From ZC4RG29 sp036381475 (GTDB lineage Bacteria > Bacteroidota > Bacteroidia > Cytophagales > Cyclobacteriaceae): a DNA stretch of 32,901 bases. The DNA is taken from the NCBI GenBank assembly GCA_036381475.1, contig DASVCT010000015.1, positions 1 through 32,901 of the forward strand. Reading direction: 5' to 3'. Of this stretch, positions 16,267-25,614 are shown piece by piece (the first letter of the stretch is position 1; each line of letters starts with the position of its first letter). A program made the position numbers and the translations under genes. Under the pieces are notes generated by a model. The model was not told the origin of the DNA. It searched no databases and saw only the letters and a list, made by a program, of their open reading frames with translations.

Positions 16267-16857
16267 ATGATTGCCTTTCTTGATGGAAAGTTGGTTCATT
16301 GCGAACCCACGTTTGTACACGTCGACGTCAACGGTGTCGGATACCAGCTACAGATATCCCTCCAAACGTACGCAGCCATCAAGAACCTGGAACGCGTGCG
16401 GATCCATACGCACCTGGCGGTACGCGAAGACGCTCACATATTGTACGGCTTCAGCAGCGTTCCGGAAAAGCGACTGTTTCAACTGTTGATCTCGGTCAAT
16501 GGCGTCGGTCCAAACACAGCCATTGTCATGCTTTCCTACCTGACGATCCAGGAACTAAAGAGCGCCATACTTCGAGAAGATGTTACATCACTTCAGGCTG
16601 TGAAAGGAATCGGCGCGAAAACGGCACAACGGGTTATCATTGAACTTCGCGACAAGCTGAAAAAAGAATCCCTGGAAGAGGGAGCGACTATTTCAGTTGA
16701 TCCCCGCAATACTTTGCGCAACGAGGCGTTATCAGCATTGCTCACGCTGGGCCTACCAAAAGCAGCGGCTGAGAAAAGTGTGGATGCCGTCCTGAAAAAA
16801 TCAGGAATAACCATTACCTTAGAAGATTTAGTCAAGCAAGCATTAAAAAACGCTTAG
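16267..16857 (+). CDS. ruvA: Holliday junction branch migration protein RuvA
   Basis: Binds four-way junctions as a tetramer and loads the RuvB motor during recombination and repair. The 196 residues show the usual three domains: an N-terminal OB-fold (MIAFLDGKLV to about 65), a middle part with two helix-hairpin-helix motifs (LISVNGVGPNTA near 77 and LQAVKGIGAKTAQRVIIEL near 112), and a C-terminal three-helix domain (about 147-196, ALSALLTLGLPKAAAEKSV) that contacts RuvB. Neither ruvB nor ruvC is in the window. The ATG at 16267 starts the canonical N-terminus. The gene lies between maeB and sprA, an order I recall from other Bacteroidota. Confidence 0.96.
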   Translation: MIAFLDGKLVHCEPTFVHVDVNGVGYQLQISLQTYAAIKNLERVRIHTHLAVREDAHILYGFSSVPEKRLFQLLISVNGVGPNTAIVMLSYLTIQELKSAILREDVTSLQAVKGIGAKTAQRVIIELRDKLKKESLEEGATISVDPRNTLRNEALSALLTLGLPKAAAEKSVDAVLKKSGITITLEDLVKQALKNA

Positions 16858-16865
16858 TACGTTTG
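16858..16865 (+). promoter_or_regulatory. -7 element at the ruvA/sprA boundary
   Basis: TACGTTTG is an exact TAnnTTTG match lying directly after the ruvA stop. It covers the first possible TTG start of sprA (16863). If used, sprA has its own promoter and must start downstream, at TTG 16902. Confidence 0.4.
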
Positions 16866-16901
16866 AAGGTTGAGTGTTCCCAGTATCAGGTTGGCCTTAC
16901 T

Positions 16902-19900
16902 TTGAGACGACTTTGCATCGCCTGTCTGGTTGCACTGGCATTTCCTGTCACAACCTTCGCACAGCAACCTGATACAACGAACGTACCTGCGGATACGCTT
17001 GGTCCCTACACTCCCAGCACGCGCCCGACCTTCACGCCTTCCGATCGTTACGGCGATCCCTTCTCGAACCCGACGTACGAGACGCCATTCTTCCTGATGA
17101 ATCCTGACCGCCTGAACCTGGAATTGGAAATCGACACCTCGCTGAACTACTCCATCCGAGAGCGCATGGGCACCGTGCCGTTCAGGCCACCATCTACGAT
17201 GTCGTTCGAGGAATTCAACCAGTACCAGGAACGAACGATGTTGAAGGACTACTTTCAGACACGCTCCCGGGCACTCGATGGTGAAAGCGCCGTAAGCGGA
17301 CGAGGCTTCACACCGAAAATATTCATAAGCCCGGTACTCGACCGAATCTTCGGCGGCAGCTACATCGAGCTGATTCCGCGCGGAATGGTTACACTCGACT
17401 TCGGCGCGTCATTCCAGCGTATCGACAACCCGGCGATACCCATTCGTCAGCAACGCAACGGTGGGTTCGAATTCGATCAGCAGATCAACATGAACGTGAC
17501 GGGGAAGATAGGAGAAAAGCTCGCCGTCACAGCAAATTTCGACAACAACAACTCATTCGACTTTCAAAACAATATGAAGGTCGAGTACACGGGCTATAAG
17601 GAAGACATACTCCAGAAACTTGAAATCGGGAACGTGAGCCTTCCGTTGAACAACACGCTCATCCAGGGTGCCCAGAACCTGTTCGGCGTGAAGGGCCAGT
17701 TCCAGTTCGGCAAACTCAACGTTACGGCCATCGCATCAACGCAGCGCGGAAAGGTGTCGTCGATTGAAATCCCCGGGGGCTCAAGCGGACAGGGACGACC
17801 GTTCGAGATCATTGCATCAAACTATGACGAAAACCGCCACTTTTTTCTGGGTCATTTCTTTCGTGACAACTACCGAAAGTGGATCGCGATACCACCGCAG
17901 ATCACTTCCGGCGTAAACGTAACGCGCGTCGAGGTGTATATACTCAACCGCAACAACGACACGCAAACGCTGCGAAATGTAATCGGCCTCATGGACCTGG
18001 GCGAAGGAAGCCGGGTTTACAATGCCAACGTGCAGGGAAGAGTACCCGGATCGCCGAACGCGAACGAAGCCAACGACCTGTTCTCTTATGTCACGGGTCT
18101 GAACCGTTCCGGCGATATCGATGGCCAACTCGCAAGCAAGGGCCTCGTGAACGGCACGGACTACGAAAAGATCACCGGCGCTCGCAGGCTCGCCCCAACC
18201 GAATACACCTTCCACCCCCAACTAGGATATATCACGCTGACCCGGAAACTTCAGAACGATGAAGCACTGGCTGTGGCCTACGAGTACACCTACAACGGCC
18301 GCGTGTTCAAAGTAGGCGAGTTGTCAGAGGACTACAGCAACCTGAAAGACAACGAAGTCATCTTCCTCAAGTTGCTCCGGCCGAGAAAGATTGCCATTCG
18401 CGACGCCCAGAATGTCATCATCCCCACCTGGGATCTCATGATGAAGAACATCTACAGCCTTAACGTGAACCAACTCACACAGGAAGGCTTTCAGCTGCGC
18501 GTGATCTATCGCGATGACCGCACGGGCATCGACAACCCGCAACTCCAGGAAGGACAGTTCGTGCGGAACCGGCAGCTCATCGAAATTTTCGGCCTGGACA
18601 AACTCAACCCGGTAAACGATCCTCAACGCGATGGAAACTTCGACTTCGTGGAAGGCATCACGATCAATGCCGCGAACGGCCTCATCATATTTCCTTACCT
18701 CGAACCGTTCAAAGACGCGCTTAGGGAAGCGTTCCAGCCGGAGCCCAATCGCGACCAGCTGATCGAAAAATATTCCTACGACACCCTCTACCGAACCACA
18801 AAGGCGGAGGCGGAATTGTTCTCCACCAAGAACAAGTTTTTCCTCGTCGGCCAGTACAGCGCCGGATCATCGAAGGAAATTCTCATCCCGGGATTCGGCG
18901 TGACACCCGGTTCGGTGCGTGTCTACGCCGGAGGCATACCGCTACTTGAAAATTCACAATTCACGGTCGATTACACTTTCGGCAAGGTTACCATCCTGGA
19001 TGAAAGTATTCTCAGCAGCGGGAAGAACATCACAATTGACTACGAACAGTCGGATCCGTTTGCCTTTCAAACGCGCACCTTGCTGGGAACGCGTTTCGAC
19101 TATACCGTCAACGACGACATCAACGTTGGGTCGACGGTACTCTATTATAATGAGCGACCGCTGATCAGCCGCAATCAGATCGGCACCGAGCCGGCCCGAA
19201 ACCTTATGTATGGGCTCGACTTCAATATAAACAAAGAGAGCCGGCTGCTGACGAAACTGGTTGACGCCATCCCCATCCTGCAGACCAAGGAACAATCATC
19301 GATAAACTTCAGCGGCGAGTTCGCGCAATTACTACCGGGAACCTCCAACGTCATCGACGGCGAGGGCACGGCCTACCTCGACGACTTTGAAAACACCGCC
19401 ACGCCATATTCGCTGATGAGCCCGCAGAGCTGGAAACTCGGCGCAGTGCCCAAAACAGAAGACTCACGCTTCGATCCCAGCGGTGGCGCAAACACCATCG
19501 AGGCTGGCTACCGAAGGGCAAAGCTCGCCTGGTACATAATTGACAATGTGTTTTATCGCGGGGCAAGCGGCGGTGGCGTGTCGAAGCCGTCGCACCTCGG
19601 AGACATCACCAATCATTACGAAAGAGCCGTCAGTCCCCAGGAAATTTTTCCTGATCGAGATCCCGAACAAGCACAACCCTACGAACCGATCTTCGACGTA
19701 GCCTACTATCCGGCGGAACGGGGCCCATACAACTTCAATCCTAACCTGAACAATCTCGGATTCTTCAACAACCCGCGTGATAACTTCGGCGCGATCACGA
19801 ACGCCATACGTACCGAAGTGGACTTCGACAAGTCGAACATCGAGTACGTTGAATTCTGGCTGCTGGATCCTTTCATAAACACCGACAACGGAAAAGTCAA

Positions 19901-22900
19901 TGATGGGATAAATGACAAGCCAAACACGACGGGTGGAAAGCTCATTTTTCAGCTGGGAAGCATTTCGGAGGATGTAATACCCGACAACAAGCACGGATTC
20001 GAAAACGGTCTGCCCGCCGACGGCAACCTGGCCGCGGGCGCCACGGAAACCGAGTGGGGTTACGTCACGACCCAGCAGTATCTTACAAACGCATTCGACA
20101 ATTCCTCACAGGCCCGGGCAAACCAGGATGTCGGACTTGACGGTATCCCCAACGACAAGGAGGCTACCAAATTCCAGGACTTTATGAATGCCGTTGCCGG
20201 GCTTTCTCTGCAAGCTCGGGAAAGGATTCAGCTTGACCCCTCGGCCGATGATTTCAAATATTTCCTTGGAACGGACCTTGACAGTGCCAAGGCGCCCATC
20301 CTTGTTCGCTATAAGAACATCAACGGGATGGAGAACAACACGCCGATAGCGGGGAATGATGTAGTGGCCCGCTCGGGGAGTCCCTATCCCGACAACGAGG
20401 ACCTCAATGCAGACAACACACTGAATGAGCTGGAGGAGTACTATGAATACGACATCGATCTCCGTCCCGGTCAGTTGCGGGTGGGCTCTGAATACATCGT
20501 CGACCGGATTGATACGAGGGCGACGGGGACTAAAGAGCCGGTCACATGGTACCTGTTCCGTATCCCTGTCCGGGAATTCGAAAATCGCTACGGCAATATC
20601 AGCGGGTTCAAATCGATACGCTATGTGCGGATGGTGCTGACCGATTTCGCCCAGCCTGTCGTATTGCGCTTTGCGAACTTCAGGATGGTCGGCAGCCGCT
20701 GGAGGAGGTACCCAGGTCAGTTGTGGGAAAGCGGTCTCATTGAAACGCCGGAACCCAACCTCGACAACTTCACGGTATCGGTGGTAAACCTGGAAGAGAA
20801 TTCGTCGGCAGATCCCGACAATAATAAATCGCCTTACCGGATACCTCCGGATGTAGTACGCGACCGCGATAATACATCAACCATCACGAGATTCCTCAAC
20901 GAGCAGTCGGTGCAGTTCTGTGTCGACGACCTGCTCGATGGAGACGCGCGGGCGATTTACAAGAATATCGACGCCGACCTGTTCAACTACGGTCGCATCA
21001 AGATGTTTCTCCACGCCGACAGCGAATCGGAAGACGATGACCTCACTGCCTTTATCCGGTTGGGAACCGATTTCGACCAGAACTACTACGAGATCGAGAT
21101 ACCCCTCAAGGTAAGCCGTGTAACCAATCCAGCCAATCCGGACATTCGCGAAATATGGCCGGAAGAAAATGAAATCGATCTTGAACTCAATGAGCTCACC
21201 GCCCTCAAGGTTCGCCGTGACCGCGAAGGCTTCCCGCTGACCGAGGTGTACGAGGGCGAACCGGTCGGCCGCCATCATATCCGGATCCTGGGACGTCCGG
21301 ATCTCAGCGGAATACGACTCATCATGATCGGCGTCCGCAATCCCCGCACCGCGGACCGGCGTTCTCATTCGGCATGCGTTTGGGCGAACGAGCTCAGGCT
21401 TACGGATTTTGACCGGACGCCGGGATGGGCTGTTAATGCCACGTTGAACGCCAAACTTGCTGACTTCGCGACAATCACTGGTGCGTTCCGGCACACCACG
21501 TTCGGCTTCGGAAGTGTAAGTTCCAAGATCATGGAGCGCACGCGCGACGAGTCTACCGCCTACGATGTGGCCGCGAATGTGAACGTCGACAAGCTGTTGC
21601 CGGGCAATACGGGTATACGCATACCGATGTTTGTGAGTTATGAGCGTAGCGTCAGTAATCCGCAGTTCGATCCCGCCAATCCTGACGTGCGACTGGACGC
21701 CACCCTGCGATCGTTCAACACAAGCGAGGAACGCAACAATTACGTCGACCTCATTCGCGATGAGTCCATTCGACGAAGTCTTAATTTCACCAATGTGAGG
21801 AAAGTCAAGGTGAAACCCGACGCGGTGTCGCACATATACGATATCGAAAACCTTTCCTTCAGCTACGCGTTCAGCGAAGCCACGCGCACGAACTTTAACA
21901 TCAAGGAACAGCTCAACCTGCAACACAGGGCATCCGTTGCCTACAACTTCGCACCAAAAGCAACGGGTGTCGAACCCTTTAAGAACGCAAAAGGACTTAA
22001 CTCGCCCTGGCTCCGGCTGATCAAGGATTTCAACGTCGGGTTGATGCCCTCAAACATCGGGGTACGGGCCGATCTGGATCGTTCGTTCAGTAAATATGTT
22101 TATCGAAATGATGGCGATCTGGGCGACTTCTCCAACTACCAGAAGTATTTCATCTTCAACCGGACCTACAACCTCCGGTGGGCGCTGTCGAAAAATCTCA
22201 CGCTCGACTACAACGCGCGCGCCAACGCTGTGGTGGACGAACCGGAGGGCGAGCTCGACACGGAAGAAAAACGCAACGAGGTCATCGACAACCTCAAGAA
22301 GTTTGGACGGATGAAAAACTTTGATCAGAGCGTCGCCGTCAACTATACCCTTCCCCTCGATAAAATTCCCATCGTCGACTGGCTGCGGGCAGACTACCGT
22401 TACTCAGCAAGTTACAACTGGCGCGCGGGGCCTCTGAACAAGCCCGACTCCATTACCATACAGACCGGCGAGCAGGATATACCGGACAGCCTGGACTTCA
22501 GGAACACGATCCAAAACAATCGTGAACAGAACTTCTCCGGCACCATCGACCTCGTAAAGCTGTATAACAAGAGCAAGTTTCTCAGGGAGATCAACACGCC
22601 GCCGCGGCCTCCATCCCGGGTTCCTACGGGCGGAAGGCAGCAGCCTCAGCCGCAGCAGGACACCACGCGGAAGACGCCGTCTGCCATCAGAGGGCTGTTC
22701 AGGCTGATCATGTCGTTGCGTTCCGTTAACGGTACCTACACGAAATCAGAGGGAACGATCCTTCCCGGCTTTACGCCGTCGCCGTGGCTCTTTGGCATGG
22801 ACCGCGATTTCAATGCGCCGGGATGGGGTTTTATCCTTGGCGACCAGGATCCCGACATTCGTTTTGACGCGGCACGTAACAATTGGCTGGTGCAGCAAAG

Positions 22901-24068
22901 GAGCCTGACGATCCCATTCACACAGTCGCGAACCACTTCGCTGAACCTTCGGGCCAACGTTGAGCCGACTCCGGACCTTCGAATTACCGTGGATGTGAAG
23001 AAAGATGCGATGACCGCTTACCAGGAGATTTTCCGGTTCGATCCCGACAATCCCGCCGCCGACGATTACGGGTTTGCTTCGCTCAACCCCAGCAGAAGCG
23101 GCAGCTACAGAATATCGACAATGGCGATACGCACGGCGTTTAACAGCGACAATGACGATAAGGAGTCGTCTGCATTTCACGCTTTTGAAGAGAACCTGGA
23201 GATCATTCGCAACCGCTTTGCCCTGATCACCGGACAGCCGGAATTCGATACCGCGTCGCAAGATGTGCTGATCCCCGCGTTTATCGCCGCCTACACGGGT
23301 CAGGATGCGCACACGATAGGCCTCTCTCCTTTTCCCAGTTCGCCGTTGCCCAACTGGCGGGTCGAGTATACCGGGTTAAGTAAATTGCCGGCGCTCCGGG
23401 ACGCATTTCAAATGATCTCGATAACACACGCATACACATCGTCCTATTCGGTCATCAACTATTCAAACTCCCTTCAATACAGCAATCCGGACTACCTGGG
23501 CTTGAACATTCCCATCGAAGACTACAACCGGCGATATTTCGGCATCAACGATAATGGCGAGGCCATCCCCGTGTATGTCATTAACCAGGTGCTTATCTCG
23601 GAGCAGTTCGCTCCACTGATCGGCATCAACGTCCGCACAAAGAGCAGGTTGTCGGCAAATCTTCAATACCGTACGAAGCGTGACCTCGCGCTCAATATTT
23701 CCAATGCACAGGTTTCTGAAGTGAACAGCAAGGACATTTCATTTGAACTTGGCTATACAAAGAACAACATGCGGCTTCCCTTCAAGACGCAAGGGCGAAC
23801 GGTGGTTCTAAAGAACGACATCACCTTCCGCCTTAACCTGACAATTTCTGATACGAAGACCCTGCAACGCAAAATCGGTGAACCCGGCACCGTCACCAAT
23901 GGCAACATCAACTTCCAGCTGCGGCCATCCATCAATTATGCCCTCAACGAAAAGCTCACGGTACAGGGATATTTTGAAAGAACCGTGAACGAACCCCTCA
24001 TTACAAGCTCCTTCCCGCGGTCGACAACCCGCTTTGGCGTGCGGGTGAGCTTTAACCTGGCCCAGTAA
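16902..24068 (+). CDS. sprA: SprA/SOV, outer-membrane translocon of the type IX secretion system
   Basis: The very large beta-barrel through which type IX cargo, including gliding adhesins, crosses the outer membrane. From TTG 16902 the product is 2388 residues, close to the roughly 2,400 of Flavobacterium johnsoniae SprA. The N-terminus MRRLCIACLVALAFPVTTFAQ is a classical signal peptide; TTG 16863 in the same frame would add 13 residues before the twin arginine and overlaps a -7 element, so it is less likely. Recognisable segments are an early TPKIFISPVLDRIFGGSYIELIPRG, the LTANFDNN-like NVTGKIGEKLAVTANFDNN, and many amphipathic strands with alternating aromatic residues ending in RFGVRVSFNLAQ. 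The frame is intact over 7.2 kb. The neighbours ruvA and gcvH agree with the known sprA locus. Other T9SS genes are elsewhere. Confidence 0.95.
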   Translation: MRRLCIACLVALAFPVTTFAQQPDTTNVPADTLGPYTPSTRPTFTPSDRYGDPFSNPTYETPFFLMNPDRLNLELEIDTSLNYSIRERMGTVPFRPPSTMSFEEFNQYQERTMLKDYFQTRSRALDGESAVSGRGFTPKIFISPVLDRIFGGSYIELIPRGMVTLDFGASFQRIDNPAIPIRQQRNGGFEFDQQINMNVTGKIGEKLAVTANFDNNNSFDFQNNMKVEYTGYKEDILQKLEIGNVSLPLNNTLIQGAQNLFGVKGQFQFGKLNVTAIASTQRGKVSSIEIPGGSSGQGRPFEIIASNYDENRHFFLGHFFRDNYRKWIAIPPQITSGVNVTRVEVYILNRNNDTQTLRNVIGLMDLGEGSRVYNANVQGRVPGSPNANEANDLFSYVTGLNRSGDIDGQLASKGLVNGTDYEKITGARRLAPTEYTFHPQLGYITLTRKLQNDEALAVAYEYTYNGRVFKVGELSEDYSNLKDNEVIFLKLLRPRKIAIRDAQNVIIPTWDLMMKNIYSLNVNQLTQEGFQLRVIYRDDRTGIDNPQLQEGQFVRNRQLIEIFGLDKLNPVNDPQRDGNFDFVEGITINAANGLIIFPYLEPFKDALREAFQPEPNRDQLIEKYSYDTLYRTTKAEAELFSTKNKFFLVGQYSAGSSKEILIPGFGVTPGSVRVYAGGIPLLENSQFTVDYTFGKVTILDESILSSGKNITIDYEQSDPFAFQTRTLLGTRFDYTVNDDINVGSTVLYYNERPLISRNQIGTEPARNLMYGLDFNINKESRLLTKLVDAIPILQTKEQSSINFSGEFAQLLPGTSNVIDGEGTAYLDDFENTATPYSLMSPQSWKLGAVPKTEDSRFDPSGGANTIEAGYRRAKLAWYIIDNVFYRGASGGGVSKPSHLGDITNHYERAVSPQEIFPDRDPEQAQPYEPIFDVAYYPAERGPYNFNPNLNNLGFFNNPRDNFGAITNAIRTEVDFDKSNIEYVEFWLLDPFINTDNGKVNDGINDKPNTTGGKLIFQLGSISEDVIPDNKHGFENGLPADGNLAAGATETEWGYVTTQQYLTNAFDNSSQARANQDVGLDGIPNDKEATKFQDFMNAVAGLSLQARERIQLDPSADDFKYFLGTDLDSAKAPILVRYKNINGMENNTPIAGNDVVARSGSPYPDNEDLNADNTLNELEEYYEYDIDLRPGQLRVGSEYIVDRIDTRATGTKEPVTWYLFRIPVREFENRYGNISGFKSIRYVRMVLTDFAQPVVLRFANFRMVGSRWRRYPGQLWESGLIETPEPNLDNFTVSVVNLEENSSADPDNNKSPYRIPPDVVRDRDNTSTITRFLNEQSVQFCVDDLLDGDARAIYKNIDADLFNYGRIKMFLHADSESEDDDLTAFIRLGTDFDQNYYEIEIPLKVSRVTNPANPDIREIWPEENEIDLELNELTALKVRRDREGFPLTEVYEGEPVGRHHIRILGRPDLSGIRLIMIGVRNPRTADRRSHSACVWANELRLTDFDRTPGWAVNATLNAKLADFATITGAFRHTTFGFGSVSSKIMERTRDESTAYDVAANVNVDKLLPGNTGIRIPMFVSYERSVSNPQFDPANPDVRLDATLRSFNTSEERNNYVDLIRDESIRRSLNFTNVRKVKVKPDAVSHIYDIENLSFSYAFSEATRTNFNIKEQLNLQHRASVAYNFAPKATGVEPFKNAKGLNSPWLRLIKDFNVGLMPSNIGVRADLDRSFSKYVYRNDGDLGDFSNYQKYFIFNRTYNLRWALSKNLTLDYNARANAVVDEPEGELDTEEKRNEVIDNLKKFGRMKNFDQSVAVNYTLPLDKIPIVDWLRADYRYSASYNWRAGPLNKPDSITIQTGEQDIPDSLDFRNTIQNNREQNFSGTIDLVKLYNKSKFLREINTPPRPPSRVPTGGRQQPQPQQDTTRKTPSAIRGLFRLIMSLRSVNGTYTKSEGTILPGFTPSPWLFGMDRDFNAPGWGFILGDQDPDIRFDAARNNWLVQQRSLTIPFTQSRTTSLNLRANVEPTPDLRITVDVKKDAMTAYQEIFRFDPDNPAADDYGFASLNPSRSGSYRISTMAIRTAFNSDNDDKESSAFHAFEENLEIIRNRFALITGQPEFDTASQDVLIPAFIAAYTGQDAHTIGLSPFPSSPLPNWRVEYTGLSKLPALRDAFQMISITHAYTSSYSVINYSNSLQYSNPDYLGLNIPIEDYNRRYFGINDNGEAIPVYVINQVLISEQFAPLIGINVRTKSRLSANLQYRTKRDLALNISNAQVSEVNSKDISFELGYTKNNMRLPFKTQGRTVVLKNDITFRLNLTISDTKTLQRKIGEPGTVTNGNINFQLRPSINYALNEKLTVQGYFERTVNEPLITSSFPRSTTRFGVRVSFNLAQ

Positions 24069-24107
24069 CATCATACGACGCACCATACGTCATCGCTGAA
24101 AATTCCG

Positions 24108-24114
24108 TATTTTG
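24108..24114 (+). promoter_or_regulatory. Imperfect -7 element for gcvH
   Basis: TATTTTG resembles TAnnTTTG with one spacer base missing and ends 22 bases before the gcvH ATG, the spacing seen at the other elements. Confidence 0.3.
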
Positions 24115-24136
24115 CCCCGGCTTAAAAAATGCTTGA

Positions 24137-24517
24137 ATGAATATTCCAGAACAACTCCGGTACACCAAAGATCACGAGTGGATCAAAATTGAAGGTACCA
24201 GCGCAACGATCGGCATTACCGACTTCGCCCAGGGTGAACTGGGCGACATCGTTTACCTCGATATCACGACTAAAGACCAGGAACTCTCGCAACACGACGT
24301 ATTTGGCACAGTAGAAGCGGTCAAAACCGTGTCCGATCTTTTTATGCCAGTGAGTGGAAAAGTTATCGAACTGAACCCGCTGCTGGAAGACAGCCCTGAA
24401 AAGGTCAACGAAGACCCTTATGGGGAAGGTTGGCTGATAAAAGTGGAGGTTACCAATCCGGCGGAAATCGACGGGTTACTGTCTGCCGAGGCCTACAAGG
24501 AACTCATCGGCGCCTGA
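24137..24517 (+). CDS. gcvH: Glycine cleavage system H protein
   Basis: The lipoyl carrier that shuttles the methylamine group from the P protein to the T protein and is then reoxidised by the L protein. The 126-residue length is standard. Motifs are the N-terminal YTKDHEWIKIEG, GITDFAQGELGDIVYLD, and the lipoylation site FGTVEAVKTVSDLFMPVSG with Lys63. The C-terminus has EDPYGEGWLIKVE. It stands alone after sprA, with lipA following after 70 bases and gcvP 2.8 kb downstream. gcvT is not in the window. Free-standing H proteins can also serve as lipoyl relays, and the neighbouring lipA fits either role. Confidence 0.97.
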   Translation: MNIPEQLRYTKDHEWIKIEGTSATIGITDFAQGELGDIVYLDITTKDQELSQHDVFGTVEAVKTVSDLFMPVSGKVIELNPLLEDSPEKVNEDPYGEGWLIKVEVTNPAEIDGLLSAEAYKELIGA

Positions 24518-24587
24518 TGCCAGGTCAAAACTAATTGGCCGGCCGGCGTGTTTTTATCCTGACGCCTCTCTATGTGAACGAATTCCA

Positions 24588-25475
24588 ATGATTGAGCTAC
24601 CTGTTATTTCTGGCGACCCACAACGAAAAAAGAAACCCGACTGGCTTCGCGTAAAGCTTCCCGTCGGGCCGGACTACGCGCGTGTAAGAAGGGTCGTCGA
24701 CCAACACAAACTGCACACCATCTGCGAAAGCGGCAATTGTCCCAACATGGGAGAATGTTGGGGCGCGGGGACGGCAACGTTTATGATCCTCGGCAACATC
24801 TGTACCCGCAGCTGTACGTTCTGCGCTGTGGCTACAGGCAGGCCCACGGAATACGATACCGATGAGCCCCGTCGTGTGGCGGAGGCCATTCAGAAGATGG
24901 GCGTGAAACACGCAGTGATTACATCAGTTAACCGCGATGAGTTGAAGGACCGTGGAGCCGAGATCTGGTATCAGACCGTCGTGCAAACGAAAAAACTGAA
25001 TCCGGAAACCACGATCGAGACGCTGATACCCGACACCAAGGGCAATTGGGATGCGCTGGAACGAATGATCTCCGGCGGCCAGGAAGTGGTTTCGCACAAC
25101 ATGGAAACCGTGAAGCGACTTTATCGCAACGTTCGTCCGCAGGCAAAATACGAACGCAGCCTGGAAGAGCTCAGAAGGATTCGGGAATTCGGCAAGCGGA
25201 CCAAGTCGGGGATCATGCTGGGCCTCGGGGAAACCAAAGATGAGGTGTTGGAGGCAATGGATGATCTCGTTGAAAACGGCCTGCTCATCCTAACGCTGGG
25301 TCAGTACCTTCAACCGACGCGGCTACATCACGAAGTAATCGAGTACATCCACCCGGATACCTTCGCCATGTACAAGGAAGAGGGTCTGAAACGAGGACTT
25401 AAATATGTAGAAGCAGGTCCGCTGGTACGCTCTTCCTACCACGCAGAACGTCACGTGAACGTACCTCTTGATTAA
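24588..25475 (+). CDS. lipA: Lipoyl synthase
   Basis: A radical SAM enzyme that inserts two sulfur atoms into the octanoyl chain carried by GcvH or 2-oxoacid dehydrogenase E2 subunits. The 295 residues contain the auxiliary-cluster cysteines Cys46, Cys51 and Cys57 (CESGNCPNMGEC), the radical SAM cysteines Cys72, Cys76 and Cys79 (CTRSCTFC) and the C-terminal RSSYHAE whose serine ligates the auxiliary cluster. All essential positions are intact. lipB is not present. Its position next to gcvH, one of its substrates, suggests coordinated expression; a 5-bp hairpin with a T-rich loop (24545-24566) lies between them but is too weak to call a terminator. An 8-bp repeat begins 5 bases after the stop. 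Confidence 0.97.
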   Translation: MIELPVISGDPQRKKKPDWLRVKLPVGPDYARVRRVVDQHKLHTICESGNCPNMGECWGAGTATFMILGNICTRSCTFCAVATGRPTEYDTDEPRRVAEAIQKMGVKHAVITSVNRDELKDRGAEIWYQTVVQTKKLNPETTIETLIPDTKGNWDALERMISGGQEVVSHNMETVKRLYRNVRPQAKYERSLEELRRIREFGKRTKSGIMLGLGETKDEVLEAMDDLVENGLLILTLGQYLQPTRLHHEVIEYIHPDTFAMYKEEGLKRGLKYVEAGPLVRSSYHAERHVNVPLD

Positions 25476-25480
25476 AGAAA

Positions 25481-25512
25481 GATTGAAGGGTTGAAGAGGT
25501 GAGTGGTTGAAT
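25481..25512 (+). repeat. 8-bp-period repeat after lipA
   Basis: Four 8-bp units, GATTGAAG, GGTTGAAG, AGGTGAGT and GGTTGAAT, follow each other without gaps, starting 5 bases after the lipA stop. The units are imperfect, so the array looks old. Confidence 0.6.
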
Positions 25513-25544
25513 AGTTATTGGCACGTAATTTCTTCACGTGACCA

Positions 25545-25606
25545 TCCTATCCAATAATCCTTCGAATCCTCATCCTATTAATCCCGTAATCCTACGAATC
25601 CTAATT
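25545..25606 (-). repeat. AGGATT repeat after the M28 peptidase gene
   Basis: AATCCT/AATCCC (AGGATT/GGGATT on the coding strand of the peptidase) recurs at 25556, 25565, 25580, 25588 and 25597, mostly at 8-9-base spacing, with extra ATCCT copies at 25545 and 25572. The unit CGAATCCT is repeated. The array ends about 9 bases beyond the peptidase stop. Confidence 0.65.
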
Positions 25607-25614
25607 CAGACTTT

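Noticed and set aside
20877..21926. 349-codon leftward open frame inside sprA
   Set aside because: It is antisense to intact SprA coding sequence; long antisense frames are expected at this base composition.
24069..24136. Glycine riboswitch before gcvH or gcvP
   Set aside because: The upstream gaps (68 bases before gcvH; the gcvP leader would be about 20 bases) are too short for the aptamer, and no matching conserved core is seen.
24545..24566. Terminator between gcvH and lipA
   Set aside because: The stem GGCGT/ACGCC is only 5 bp and the T-run lies in the loop instead of after the stem.
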